Below are positions 30,154 through 42,954 of a stretch of DNA of 64,000 bases, piece after piece (position 1 is the stretch's first letter; each line of letters starts with the position of its first letter). Both the position numbers and the translations under genes were made by a program. The notes beneath the pieces were generated by a model that searched no databases, was not told the origin of the DNA, and saw only the letters and a program-made list of their open reading frames with translations. This stretch comes from Hemileia vastatrix. Its lineage: Eukaryota > Basidiomycota > Pucciniomycetes > Pucciniales > Zaghouaniaceae. Where the stretch lies: contig JASXTE010000009.1 in the NCBI GenBank assembly GCA_030280995.1, forward strand, positions 35,076,001 through 35,140,000, in the 5' to 3' direction.

Positions 30154-30845
30154 ATGTCTTCCAAAGAACTTGTTGCTCCATGTGAACTCTGCGCTTGATA
30201 CCAGGTACCTTGTTTAATGTCCAACCCTAATCTTCCTGGCAGGACAGCTTGCGACTTATGCCGTGTGAAAAAAGTCAAATGTAACCGGCCATTATTTCCT
30301 TCTAAAACAAACGTATATTTAGGACCAGCAGCTCTCCCTGATGCCTCAACTTCTAAAAAGCAATCAAAAATTCCTGTCTTCTTAAAACGAATAAGATCAA
30401 AAGCAGCTTCAAAAGTTCAATCTTCATCAGCAGATCCCGGCCTTATTTTGCCTTCACAAGATCCTAATCCTATAACGCCAGTGCCCCCAACCAACTTTGC
30501 TGAGACTATTTTTCCTGGCTCTAAATGTAAGACCCTATTATCTTACTAAAAAAAACTTTTAATCAAAATTGACTAAACCTATGACTTAATAACATATTTG
30601 AACTTCTAGCTGTCGAAATAACCAACACTGATGATGTTGGTAGAGTGAAGACGGACTATATCAATCATTATCCAAATTTTCATTGCTATCTTTTTCTTGA
30701 CTTTACTAATGAGTTGAAACGAAAAATTCTGGCCTATTTTCAAGAAACCCCAGCTAATAACCATGAAGACCTCATGAAAAGAAGAATTTTAATGCAAAGC
30801 TTTGATAATGATGTTGAACAATTTCAAAGAAATTATCTTTTCTAA
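30154..30845 (+). pseudogene. Antisense gene a1 (A' copy)
   Basis: Aligns with 1818-2510, with the same intron (30527-30609). Codon 15, within the first half of the Zn cluster, is TGA instead of CGA, so the intact product cannot be made. Downstream ATG 30217 could only give a protein with the second half of the cluster. The remaining frame is open, so the stop appears recent. Confidence 0.75.
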
Positions 30846-31422
30846 CAGTATAACTTGATAAAATTTTGTTTTTGCTTGGTCTTCTTTAACTTTCAACATA
30901 AATTTTGTTTTCTTTCTTCTCTGGCTTAACATAAAATAATAAATAATAAATCTTGTGATGATTCCACTACTGAGAGCAAGGTTTGAATCCCTTCAGACTC
31001 CCAGATACCAGTCTTCCTTCTTGTCACAGCATTAAGAGAGTGGATCTTCCTATGAGCCGAATACTCCTGATTCCAACCTCATAGGGCCCCCCACTGAGCC
31101 GAATTCTATGATTCCAATCTCGCCATAAGGTCCTCCAAGCTTCACACCAAAAATGACCTAACAATGAGGCACTAAAAAATCATTCCCAAAAATCCACTAC
31201 CATCCTAACTTCTGATTCCTTCATCACAATTTTCAAACTTTGCTATACAGAAAACTCATAGAATACTTTTTCCAGGCTTCCAATAATAATATTAACTTTA
31301 GACCATGTTAAAGCGCCACAAATTTCACCTAATTAACCATTATGCTTTCCTTAGCATCATCACCACCTAAAATTTTAACCTCCTAAAGCTTATCAGCACC
31401 CAATTCCAGAAATGATTGAATA
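30846..31422. other. Spacer between a1 and hairpin array (A')
   Basis: Counterpart of 2511-3094, including the paired 40-bp GAGCCGAAT units. No gene seen. Confidence 0.5.
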
Positions 31423-31892
31423 ACCAGTTTAGAGTCTTAGTGGACAGTGATAAATTAAAAGATTGAATTGAGTTATCCAAACAAGATTGACATTCCAGTT
31501 TAAAGTCTTGGTGGACCAAACATATAATCGATTGCCAGTTTTTGGTCTTGGTGGACCAAAGATTGTTTAGGTGCATAAATAACTTGATAAATTCCTAATT
31601 AAGGCCTAGGCTTGACCAAAGATTGAATAAATTTGATAATCCAGTTTAATGTCATAGTGGACCAAACATTTGATTGACAAGTAATCCAGTATAAGGCCAT
31701 AGTGGACCAATAAATGTTGAATTATCCTGCAGATATTAATTTTCCAGTTTAAAGTCATAGTGGACTAAACAATGAATGAACTACCAGTTTAAAGTCATGG
31801 TGGACCAAACATTTGATCGATAAGAAATCCAGTTTAAGGTCATGGTGGACCCAACAGCTTGATAACAGTCCAGTTTAAGGTCTTGGTGGACC
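31423..31892 (-). repeat. Array of nine hairpin motifs (A')
   Basis: Copy-for-copy counterpart of 3095-3563, with mostly single-base differences. Sense orientation (minus). Confidence 0.8.
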
Positions 31893-31986
31893 TAACAACT
31901 TCTCTATCCTTGAACCCAGATTTTGCCACCAGCTTTCTTCATCCTAGTTTCAAGTTTTCTTCTTCAAAAAAATATCTCCTAACAAG

Positions 31987-32978
31987 ATGAAACCTTCTGA
32001 CTTCATTGCTTCAGCTGATCAATCTTGCAAATATTGTGCTTTCACCCATAGGGAATGTATCTTCACTTTCAACTGGCAAAAGCACACTTATAACAGGGCC
32101 TGTTTATCCTGTTATGAGAAGAAAAGAAAATGTTCTCGCTTGAACTGTGGTTCTTTCCCCATTACTGCTACTAGCTTTGCCTCCTTCTGAAAACCTCCTC
32201 CTTCTTCTTCACCTTCTACTCCACCCCCTATTCCATCAACCTCTAAGGATCCTATCCCTTTTTCTCCATCAGCCTATTTAAATCTTTCTCCATCACCTAA
32301 TCCTCTGGGTCCTTCTCTCCAATCTAGACTTGCTGCTACTCCCCCAAGAACTCTTGCTTCTCCCAGGGCCATGCTTCAACCTTCTAACAAATCTTCTCCT
32401 ACTTCCAACATCTTGAAGCACAAAAGGTCCTATAATAGCCAGCAAACTTCATCTTCTCTTGTTTCTTCCAAAAGGCCCAGAACATCTACTTCAAACACCA
32501 AATCCAACACCAGTCCTCCTCATCTATCAAAAATAAAAAATCCCATTCCATTACCAAGTAAGCCGTTTATCTATGATCATGATAGTGTTGACACAGGTTA
32601 GTTGTCTCTTTTTATTTCTTAATCTTCAGGTTTTAATTTGCTGATATTTTAATTTGATAAGCGTCCACCGGTTCTCCAATTTCATATTCAGCTTATGAAC
32701 TACCAGAACCTAATCCAAGCTTCCCTAGAGTTCCAATTCACCTAGTGTTTGAAAAGCATTTAGCTAATTTTAATAACCTTATCGCTTATTTCCAACAATA
32801 CCCGCCCTCTGATAGATCAGAATCTTGGATGAGAGAGCAACTGTTAAGAGATCTTTTCAAAATAGCCAACTGGCTTCAACACTATTGTGACCGCAAAATA
32901 AGATTCGAATCCCAGGAAATCGATCAAGGTCCTTCTAAATTTTCTAATTTTGATTCTTCAAAAGATAACAACCCTTGA
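31987..32978 (+). pseudogene. Antisense gene a2 (A' copy)
   Basis: Exon 1 31987-32596, phase-1 intron 32597-32661, exon 2 32662-32978. The Zn cluster CX2CX6CX14CX2CX6C is intact, but TGA at 32188 (TGC in the 3670 copy) cuts the linker. This copy lacks the 22-nt insertion of the other a2 and shows the correct frame through VDTA into the C-terminal LIAYFQQYP block. Confidence 0.72.
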
Positions 32979-33059
32979 TGGTGTTCTTCCTGGTATGTAG
33001 CTTTCTTGAATAATGTTTGAAAAATAAAATATAAACATCTAAACTTCCTAAAACTAAAA

Positions 33060-33310
33060 TACCTTTTATTTTTTTATTTTTTTTATTTATTTATTTAGTT
33101 ATTTTATTTTTTTATTTTTATTTTTATTTTTTTTTATTTTTTATTTATATTTTTTTTACCATTTAAAATAAAAGATTTTTTTTTTTTTTTTTAAAAAAGA
33201 TAGTTTTGAAATAAAAGTTAAAATTTAATTTTTAAAGAAAGATAAACGAATGTGAAAAGAAAGATAAAAAAGTAATAATTTTTTTTTTTTTTTTTTAAAT
33301 AAAATTTTAA
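33060..33310. repeat. T-rich low-complexity tract (A')
   Basis: Counterpart of 4760-5125 with more A interruptions (TTTATTTAT-like). No gene seen. Confidence 0.8.
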
Positions 33311-33725
33311 AAGATGCCCCCTGGCCATTTGATGAGCCGTACCCTCGACATCATACCCACATCCAAGTGAAACTTGATGTGGTTACACAATTTTGAGAAA
33401 TTGAAAAGAAAAGAAAATAAATGAAAGTTTTTAGAAGATATTTTTTATAATGATGATCACTGGGTGGGCTCCCTCCAATTTATAAAAATGATTAGAGACC
33501 ACCAGTGAGCATCACCTTTAAAATAATTCATAATATATATTAAAGAAAAGAAATCACAATCTAACATAAAAAAATCAAAAACAATATAAAATAAAAAGAA
33601 TCTTGAATCCGGCGTTAAGAGTGGTGTCTCTTGATTTGTTCCAGTTTATAGTCTTAGTGGACTTCCTATAATTAAAAGACAAAGCCAGGCTTCAACTAGA
33701 AACAGGGAAAATTTTGGAAACGAAC

Positions 33726-33986
33726 CACTACGCAATATAGGGGGTGGACTTGCTAGCAAGTCCTCAACCTGAACTCAGATGGAACTCAGATGGAACTCAG
33801 ACTGAACTCATACTGAACCCATACTGAACTCTACTTGAACACCCACCTAAAACTGTTCTGCTGAGTGGTGTTCATCCCTGATTGTATGGTTCCTTTATCA
33901 ATAGCTCAATGTGTGTTCAATCTATGGTGAGTTTGGGTCCAAGGTTGCGGACTTGCTAGCAAGTCCGCCCCCCATATTGTGTGGTG
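33726..33986. mobile_element. 261-bp MITE with 38-bp terminal inverted repeats
   Basis: Inserted in A' only: elements A (near 5525) and A'' (near 41780) keep the empty site. TIRs 33726-33763 and 33949-33986 match at 33 of 38 positions and begin CACTACGCAATAT and (complement) CACCACACAATAT. Each TIR ends in the perfect palindrome GGACTTGCTAGCAAGTCC. The AAC on both sides (33723-33725 and 33987-33989) is a 3-bp target duplication. Termini and TSD length resemble CACTA-type transposons, which is suggestive only. The interior has a short imperfect repeat of GAACTCAGAT-like units (33770-33835) and no coding capacity. Confidence 0.88.
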
Positions 33987-33994
33987 AACATTAT

Positions 33995-34035
33995 GGGGTA
34001 ATTGTGTATAGAGCAGCCAGCCCATCAATTACCCC
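33995..34035 (-). other. Stem-loop H2 (A')
   Basis: Perfect 10-bp GGGGTAATTG/CAATTACCCC stem with the conserved loop. H3 (about 33357-33383) and H4 (about 33453-33513) lie to its left as in element A, before the MITE. Confidence 0.62.
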
Positions 34036-34340
34036 CACACTTGCCAATATTAAATTAAGAAGGTTACCCTGTGAACACTTCTTCCAATAAATTTTTAAAA
34101 ATTTTCCAACACTATCTTCACCCATATTTTAAGAATTTTAAGTTTTTGAAAATTTCAAAGAAGGTCTTCTTGAATTTCGTTAAGCTTCATCATAGATTTG
34201 TCGCCCATAGGCAGTGTAACAACAGTAAAGTATTTTGATAAAAAGAAGATAGTTTATCCTCGTTGCGGAGTTCATCATAAAATTTCGTTGATATCATAGT
34301 TTATCCTCATTGCGGAGGAATCCATAAAATTTCGTCGATA

Positions 34341-36684
34341 TCATAGTTTATCCTCATTGCGGAGGAAGACTTCGGCACTCCTGGTGCCTCTAGGATAGAA
34401 CTGTTTCACTTGAACGGCCGCTACCCTCTTCTTCAATACTACTCCATCCAACTCTTCTAACACATATGAACCGCCGGAAACTTGCTCCTTGATTTTATAC
34501 GGTCCATTCCACCTATCTGCAAACATCTTTCCCCACTGACTTTCCAAACTCCTATTATACACCAAGACCATATCTCCTGGGTTCAAAGGTTTCCTTAATC
34601 GATGTGCCAACCGCTCATCCCAATATCTGACTGATTTATTTCAGATATTCATCATCCGCGAATATGCCTTTTCTAAATATTCTTCTTTCTTTTCTAGCTG
34701 CATCATTCTTGCACACAATAATTCTTCAGTAGTTTTGACCGTGTCCCAGTCAGCTCCAAGATTTGATTCAGCTTCTAAATCAACCGGTAAAACTGCTTTC
34801 TGTCCAAAAACAATTTCATAAGGTGAAAATCCGGTTGTCCTTTTGGCAGTGATTCGATCAGCAAATAAAACTAAAGGTAAATAGTGCCTCCACTTTTCGG
34901 CACTTGTCCCACACATTTTAACTAAAGCATCCTTGATAACTTGATGCCCTCTTTCAACCATGCCTTCAGCTTCAGGATAATATGGGGTTGCTACCCTAAC
35001 CTTTGATCCAACTTTCAATACAACCCCTTTAAACTCTGTCCCAAATTCAGGACCTCCATCTACAGTTACCAACTTCATCACCCCATACCTATATACCCAA
35101 TTATTCAAAAAAAATTCTGCCACATTTTTGTCAGTTAAATTAAAAAGAGGCGCTGCCTCTACCCACCAGATAAATCATCTCTGGCCACTATTAAATATTT
35201 ATACTGTTCCTCTTTTATATGAACGGCATCTAAACTAACTCTCCTAAAGAGCGTATATTCACCGGTCGCGTGTCCAGGTTCTTTTGGCCTTAAATAACTT
35301 TGTCTTTGACATTCTTCGCATGACTGAACCCACTGTTTTACAGACATTTTCATGCCAGGCCACCAAAATTGATCAGAAATTCTTCTAAACGTTTCTCCAA
35401 CTCTTCTATGCCCGAGATCTTCATGCAGTTATTTCAAAACTAATTCTTGCCCCTTCTGTTGAGTTATAACTACTTGAGGATTTGGATACCTTCTCCTCAT
35501 TAAACGTCGACCAGATAGGTAAAACGTAGATGACTTCCTCTTGATAGCCACCCATTCATCGTCCTCACAATCTTCTGGCCTCTCTAAAGTCAACAAATAT
35601 TTGACTAACAAAAAATAAAAACCAGTCTGACCCCAAACTTCATCTTGAAAATCGATTAATATAACATCAATAGGGACTTCTCTATCACCAATATCACCTG
35701 CACATGAATGAGCCAGTAATTGTTGACCCCTAAATAAATCTTTAATTGAGCTATGTCGAAGTTTTTCTTCTGAACCTTTGGATCCTTTGTAAACCGTATT
35801 TGAAAATACCTCTTTCTCTTTATCTACCTTTTTATTTAAATTCTCTAATTCTCCAACATATACACCATTCCTTAATTTACTACTATCCCACACTACCAAT
35901 CCATCTTCCTCTACATACACCACATCTTCTTCTACCTCCTTTCTACCGAATTTATCTACACATTTTCCAACACCTTTATTAACATAAAAACTATATTCCA
36001 GTTTATCATCTTGGTGGAGGTCATCATCACCATAATCTAAACACAATAGTCCTGCCAGTTTAACCTCATGGGGGAGGTCCGGAATAACATTTTCACAAAA
36101 ATTATTTTTTTGTGTTTTAATTATACTGAGATTTTTAATTTTGTTTTGATAAGTTTTTCGCAGTTTACCCTCTTGCTGGAGGTCCGAAATAACATTTTCA
36201 CAAAAATTATTTTTTTGTGTTTTAATTATACTGAGATATTTAATTTGGTTTTGATAAGTTTTTCGCAGTTTACCCTCTTGCTGGAGGTCCGGAATAACAT
36301 TTTCACAAAAATTATTTTTTTGTGTTTTAATTATACTGAGATTTTTAATTTGGTTTTGATAAGTTTTTAGCAGTTTACCCTCTTGCTGGAGGTCTGTAAT
36401 AGAATGAGATACTTGAAGTTTAGCCTCTTGCTGGAGGTCCGGAAACATACCATTCCAATTTTCATCCAACCTAATTTGGCCCATTTTGCCTTTTTCACCG
36501 TTTTTAAATTTAATAGAAAAACCAGGTAAATCCAATAAACATATAGAAAAGTCCAAGACATATTTGCACTCAAAAGTAATATTAACAGAAAATAATTGAG
36601 AATCCACTTGAATTATCTCCAAGTGAGCTGACCTATTGCAATCCGGGATCTCATCCTGAGGAGAGATTACAACATTAGAGTGAT
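34341..36684 (-). pseudogene. pol: Pol of A' with in-frame loss of RT and RNase H
   Basis: Starts at the pol N-terminus (EIIQVDSQLF near 36620). Four DLQQExKL hairpin peptides follow, three of them on near-identical 106-bp tandem units (36060-36420). It then jumps in frame from one motif directly to the DLPHEVKLAG motif that in element A lies after RNase H. About 2 kb carrying all of RT and RNase H is missing. The integrase region remains but has stops or shifts near 35428, 35160 and 34640; the last 89 codons (34341-34610) are open and end RNEDKL. A deletion derivative that could at most be non-autonomous. Confidence 0.82.
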
Positions 36685-37112
36685 CTGATTCAGAATTGGA
36701 TTTAGAGGATTTTTTGCCTCAGGTTTTGTCTTCAGAAGCAGAGACTTTCTGCAATGAAGATATGGATATGGTGGATTTGTTACAATCTCAGGGAGAGATT
36801 GTTAAGGAGAATATGGTTTTCCCTGCACTAATAAAGATTGTAGTGGCATTTGATAATAGAGTGCATAAATTGGATGCACTCATATTTTGGAAAAGGGTTG
36901 TTTATTTTTTATGTCCAATGGTAGGACAAATTATGGGGGTTTATTTTTGGGTTTTATGGAATTGGTGGCTAAGCCCTTGGGGCAAAATTATGGATTATCT
37001 CCAGGAGATATCAAGAATTTAATTCCTATGAAATGAGGATAAACTACCTAAACTGGGCTGAAATTTTCATTTATTGTTATGTCTTCAATTTATTCAGGAT
37101 TCAAATTATTAT
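36685..37112 (+). other. Filler of unknown origin between inverted pol arms
   Basis: About 428 bp with no match elsewhere in the window. It holds an open frame (36696-37022, about 108 codons) with an acidic start and a hydrophobic, Trp-rich segment near its end (residues about 70-95) that could span a membrane. A hairpin motif with GATAAACTA follows at once (37026-37048), so it probably derives from a related, otherwise unseen element. I do not recognise the protein. Confidence 0.45.
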
Positions 37113-40100
37113 GAAGGCCCTCATTTTTTGGGGTAGCAGGGGCTGATCACTCTAATGTTGTAATCTCTCCTCAGGATGAGATCCCGGATTGCAATAGGTC
37201 AGCTCACTTGGAGATAATTCAAGTGGATTCTCAATTATTTTCTGTTAATATTACTTTGGAGTGCAAATACGTTTTGGACATTTCTATATGTTTATTGGAT
37301 TTACCCGGTTTTTCTATTAAATTTAAAAACGGTGAAAAAGGCAAAATGGCCCAAATTAGGTTGGATAAAAATTGGAAGGGTATGTTTTGTGACCTCCAGC
37401 AAGAGGGTAAACTGCAAAAATCTTATCAAAATCCGAAAAAAAATCTCAGTATAATTAAAACTCAAAAAAATAATTTATGTGAAAATTCAACTCCGGACCT
37501 CCAGCAAGAGGTTAAACTGCAATTATCTCTTTCTATTACGGACCTCCAGCAAGAGGCTAAACTGCAAGTATCTCCTTCTATTTTAGACCTCCAGCAAGAG
37601 GGTAAACTGCAATTATCTCATCAAAACCCAATAAAAAATCTTGATAAATTAAAAAACAAAAAAATAATTTTTGTGAAAATTCAATTCCGGTTCTACAGCA
37701 AGAGGTTAAACTTCCAACTTTCTTTAGGGGTGATTTACTGTTGGATAAGGGAAGCAAAGGTGTTGGAAAATCTGTTTATAAATTAGACGAGGGAAAGGAG
37801 AAAAGGGTAAAATTTAAAAATGAAATAAAATATTTTTCTAATTTTTCTTATTCTGATTCTGGCGATGAAGAAGATTCATTTGATGAAATATGTAATGGCA
37901 ATACAAAAGTAAATGTTTTACCTCAAGTTTATTTAAATGTGGACGCAGCCAAATATAAGAAGGTAAAAAATAAAGTTCGACCTATTAATGAACCGCTACC
38001 TGCTGAATTAAATCCACCTTTGAGAAGACCAAGGTTTCAAGAGATCCTTATGAAAGTCCCTTGGTAAAGAATCCGCCTGAATTTTTTGAGACGTCAAGAA
38101 TCACTTTTGAGAGACTGGGTGTTGTTAATTTTGGACCTGATGGTTGGTTGTCTGGAGAAGAGAAGAAGTTGTTGTTGGATGTGATGGTCAAGCGAGAGAT
38201 GGCCATTGCTTCTGTAGAAGAGGAGAGGGGTGTGTTGAAGCATTCCTATGGGGAGCCTTTCAAGATTCCTGTGGTATGTCATGAACCGTGGCAGCAGAAA
38301 TCAATTACTATTCTGGCTGCATTAAAAGAAGCCTATATTGAAGTTGTCAGAGAATGGATACGCACTGGACTGTATGGGCAATCAACATCAAGTTATTATA
38401 GTCCGGTATTTTGTATCAAGAAACCGAATGGCAAGTTTAGAGTTGTTCATGATCTTAGGGAATTAAATAGGGTTACAATAAAGGATTCTGGTATACCGCC
38501 TAGTGCTGAGGAGTTTGTTGAAGCGTTTGCAGGGAGAGTGTGTTATGGTTTGGGAGATATTATGGGTGGATATGATGAGAGAGAGTTACATCCAGACTCA
38601 AGGTCTCTCACTAAATTTGATACACCACTAGGGCGTTTACAGTTAACAAGATTACCTCAAGGAGCAACAAATTCGGTTGCAGTTTATCAAGCTCAGATGT
38701 CTTGGATCCTTCAAGACAAAATTCCACAATATGCTGGGATCTTTATAGATGATGGAGGAATTAAGGGACCAACAACCGACTATGATAACCAGGTGTTGGA
38801 AGAGAATCCCGGGATACGCAAATTCATTTGGGATTTTGCAATTACATTGGAAAGAATCTTGTTTCGAATTGAAGAGGCTGGTTTAACTATTTCAGGTTCA
38901 AAATTTTCATGTTGTGTGCCAGCCTTAGAAATATTAGGCCATGTGGTATGTAGAGAGGGTAGGATTATGTCCAAGAAGAAAGTTTACAAAATTCAGTCCT
39001 GGCCAAGACCCAAGAATATGACCCAAGTTAGAGGGTTTTTAGGCGTTTGTGTATATGTTAGAATGTTTATCAAGGACTTTTCTTCATTGGAAGCTCCATT
39101 GAGACGGTTAACGAGAAAGGATGCAGACTGGGAGTGGGATGAAGAGTGTGAGAAGGCGTTTGTGAAGTTGAAGGAGGTTGTGGGGAAGGATTTAGTCCTG
39201 CACAAGTTGAATTATGGAAAAGATGCTGGTAGAATTTATTTAGCAGTTGATTCAAGTCAGGTTGCAGCTGGGGCGGTTTTGTCTCAGATGGATAAAGCTG
39301 GTTACATCAGGCCAGTTAGGTATGAATCTATAGTATTTACTGAGGTCGAATCAAGATATTCTCAACCAAAATTGGAATTATGTGGTGTGGCAAAAATACT
39401 GAAGAAAATTCAGCATATTTTGTGGGGGCAACATTTTGAGTTGCAAGTGGATGCAAAATCGTTAATCCAGATGATTAATTCCCCAAGTTTACCGAACGCA
39501 CCCATGACAAGATGGGTAGCTTTTATTCAACATTTTTTGTTTGATTTAGTTCATAAGCCTGGCAAAACTTTTACTATGCCAGATGGTTTATCAAAGAGAC
39601 CACCCACTGAAGAAGATTAAGACTCAGATGAGTTCGATGAAGATATACCTATTATCAAATCCAGCACTAAAGGAGCTGAAGACTTTCCATACCTCCCCCA
39701 TGAGGTTAAACTGGCAGGACTATTGTGTTTATATTATGGTGATGATGACCTCCACCAAGAGGATAAACTGGAAAATAGTTTTTATGTTAATAAAGGTGTT
39801 GGAAAAGGTGTAGATAAATTCGATAGAAAGGAGGTAGAAGAAGATGTGGTGTATGTAGAGGAAGATGGATTGGTAGTGTGGGATAGTAGTAAGTTAAGGA
39901 ATGGTGTATATGTTGGAGAATTAGAGAATTTAAATAAAAAGGAAGATAAAGAGAAAGAGGTATTTTCAAATACGGTTTACAAAGGATCCAAAGGTTCAGA
40001 AGAAAAACGTCGACATAGCTTGATTAAAGATTTTTTTAGGGGTCAACAATTATTGGCTCATTCATGTGCTGGTTATATTGGTGATAGAGAAGTCCCTATT

Positions 40101-41430
40101 GATGTTATATTAATCGATTTTCAAGATGAAGTCTGGGGTCAGACTGGTTTTTATTTTTTGTTAGTCAAATATTTGTTGACTTTAGAGAGGCCAGAAGATT
40201 GTGAAGACAATGAATGGGTGGCTATCAAGAGGAAGTCATCTACGTTTTACCTATCTGGTCGACGTTTAATGAGGAGAAGGTATCCAAATCCTCAAGTAGT
40301 TATAACTCAACAGAAGGAGCAAGAATTAGTTTTGAAATCACTGCATGAAGATCTCGGGCATAGAGGCGTTGGAGAAACGTTTAGAAGAATTTCATATCAA
40401 TTTTGGTGGCCTGGCATGAAGATGGCTGTTAAACAGTGAGTTCAGTCATGCGAAGAATGTCAAAGACAAAGTTATTTAAGGCCAAAAGAACCTGGACGTG
40501 CGACCGGTGAATATACGCTCTTTGGAAGAGTTAGTTTAGATGCCGTTCATATAAAAGAGGGACGGTATAAATTTTTAATTGTGGCCAGAGATTATTTATC
40601 TGGTTGGGTAGAGGCAGCGCCTCTTATTAATTTAACTGCCAAAAATGTGGCAGAATTTTTTTTTAAATAATTGGGTATATAGGTATGGGGTGATGAAGTT
40701 GGTAACGGTAGATGGAGGTCCTGAATTTGTGACAGAGTTTCAAGAGGCCGTATTGAAAGTTTGAGCAAAGTTTAGGGTAGCAACCCCATATTATCCTGAA
40801 GCTGAAGGCATGGTTGAAAGAGGGAATCAAGTTATTAAGGATGCTTTAGTTAAAATGTGTGGGACATGTGCCAAAAAGTGGAGGCACTATTTACCTTTAG
40901 TTTTATTTGCTGATCGAATCACTGCCAAAAGGACAACCGGATTTTCACCTTATGAACTTGTTTTTGGACAGAAAGCAGTTTTACCGGTTGATTTAGAAGC
41001 TGAATCATATCTTGGAGTTGACTGGGACACGTTCAAAACTACTGAAGAATTATTTTGTGCAAGAATGATGCAGCTAGAAAAGAAAGAAGAATATTTAGAA
41101 AAGGCATGTTCGCGGATGATGAAGATCAGAAACCAATCAGTTAGATATTGTGATGAGCGGTTGGCACATCGCTTAAAGAAACCTTTGAACCCAGGTGATA
41201 TGGTCCTGGTGTATAATAGGTGTTTGGAAAGTCAGTGGGGAAAGATGTTTGCAGATAGGTGGAATGGACCGTATAAAATCAAGGAGCAAGTTTCTGGCGG
41301 TTCATATGTGCTAGAAGAGTTGGATGGAGTAGTATTGAAGAAGAGGGTAGCGGCCGATCAAGTGAAACGGTTCTATCCTAGAGGCACCAGGAGTGCCGAA
41401 GTCTTCCTCCGCAATGAGGATAAACTATGA
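37113..41430 (+). pseudogene. pol: Pol of A'' (decayed)
   Basis: N-terminal linker with DLQQExKLQ peptides (37391, 37497, 37544, 37587), RT with FIDDGGIKGP (38745), RNase H (LAVDSSQ, 39240), linker with PHEVKLAG and HQEDKLE motifs, integrase. Lesions: frameshift near 37690 at a damaged motif copy, shift near 38040, TAA at 39618, TGA at 40437, shift in the T run near 40660 and a stop near 40764. The last 206 codons are open and end RNEDKL at 41430. Confidence 0.85.
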
Positions 41431-42151
41431 TATTGATGAAATTTTATGGATTCCTCCACAATGAGGATAAAATATGATACCGACAAAATTTTATGAATTC
41501 CTCCGCAACGAGGATAAACTATCTTCTTTTTATCAAAAATACTTTACTATCGTTACACTGCATATGGTCAACGAAACTATGATGAAACTTAACAAAATTC
41601 AAGAAAACCTTCTTTGAAAATTTTCAAAATTTAAAATTCTTAAAATATGGGTGAAGATAGTGTTGGAAAATTTTAAAAATTTATTGGAAGAAGTGTTCAC
41701 AGGGGAACCTTCTTAATTTAATATTGGCAAGTGTGGGGGTAATTGATGGGCTGGCTGCTCTATACACAATTACCCCATAATGTTTGTTTCCAAAATTTTC
41801 CCTGTTTCTAGTTGAATCCTGGCTTTGTCTTTTAATTATAGGAAGTCCACTAAGACTATAAACTGGAACGAATCAAGAGACACCGCTCTCAACGCCGGAT
41901 TCAAGATTCTTTTTATTTTATTTTGTTTTTAATTTTTTTATGTTAGATTGTGATTTCATTTCTTTAATATATATTATCGATTATTGTAAAGGTGATGCTC
42001 ACTGGTGGTCTCTAATCATTTTTATAAATTGGAGGGAGCCCACCCAGTGATCATCATTATAAAAATTATCTTCTAAAAACTTTCATTTATTTTCTTTTCT
42101 TTTCAAATTTCTCAAAATTGTGTAACCACATCAAGTTGCACTTGGATGTGG
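41405..42151 (+). other. Post-pol structured region of A'': motifs, H2, H4, H3
   Basis: Three CCTC/GAGG hairpin motifs across the pol stop (41405-41522), H2 with a perfect 10-bp stem (41736-41775), an AGTC-type motif (41842-41864), H4 (41994-42056) and H3 (42126-42151). Same order as element A. Confidence 0.62.
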
Positions 42152-42289
42152 GTATGATGTCGAGGGTACGGCTCATCAAATGGCTGGGGGGCATCTTTTA
42201 AAATTTTATTTTGAAATCTTTTTATTACTTTTTTTATCTTTCTTTTCACGTTTGTTTATCTTTCTTTAAAAATTAAAATTTAACTTTTA

Positions 42290-42620
42290 TTTCAAAACTA
42301 TCTTTTTAAAATCTTTTATTTTAAATTTAATCATAAAAATAAAGTAAAATAAAAATAAAAAAATAAAATTAAAATAAAATAAATAAATAAAATAAAAATA
42401 AAAATATAAAAATAAAAATAAAAATAAAAAAATAATAAAAATAAAATAAAAATTAAGTAAATAAATAAAAAAAAAATAATAAAAAAAAAAAAAAATTAAT
42501 TAATTAAATCAAAAATATTATTATATTTCTTAGTCTTATTTTTCAGTCTTCATTCTTTTTTAGTTTTTATTCATTTAGCTTAGACAGGAAACAGGGTCTA
42601 GGGGAACTCAAACCTATGGG
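42290..42620. repeat. A-rich low-complexity tract of A'' and short unique tail
   Basis: AAATAAAA-type repeats to about 42510, complement of the T-rich tract in A, followed by about 100 bp with no feature. Gene a2 would be expected next but is absent. Confidence 0.7.
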
Positions 42621-42642
42621 ATTTTACTTCAAGATAGCTGTT

Positions 42643-42880
42643 AGTCCTCCAAGACTTTAAACTGGCTACTTATCAAGACGTTCTTTAAGTTTTTTTATAC
42701 GAATTTTGGATCTGTTAGTCCTCCAAGACTTTAGACTGGCCACTATACAAGACGTTCTTTAAGGTTTTTTTACATGTATTTTGGATCTGTTAGTCCTCCA
42801 AGACTTTAAACTGGCTAATTTTCAAGACTTTCATTAAAGATTTTATATTGGAGCTGTTAGTCCTTCAAGACTTTAAACTG
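42643..42880 (+). repeat. Four 75-85-bp units with AGTC-type hairpin motifs, in place of a2
   Basis: Copies of GTTAGTCCTCCAAGACTTTA near 42640, 42717, 42787 and 42857, with shared flanking sequence (AAGACGTTCTTTAAG), so a true tandem amplification. Elements A and A' have gene a2 here instead. Confidence 0.7.
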
Positions 42881-42954
42881 AATTTCAAGGATGATTAAGA
42901 TTTTATGGATATTTTCGGAGAAGGATTTTTTTTTTATATATAAATCAAATGTTA

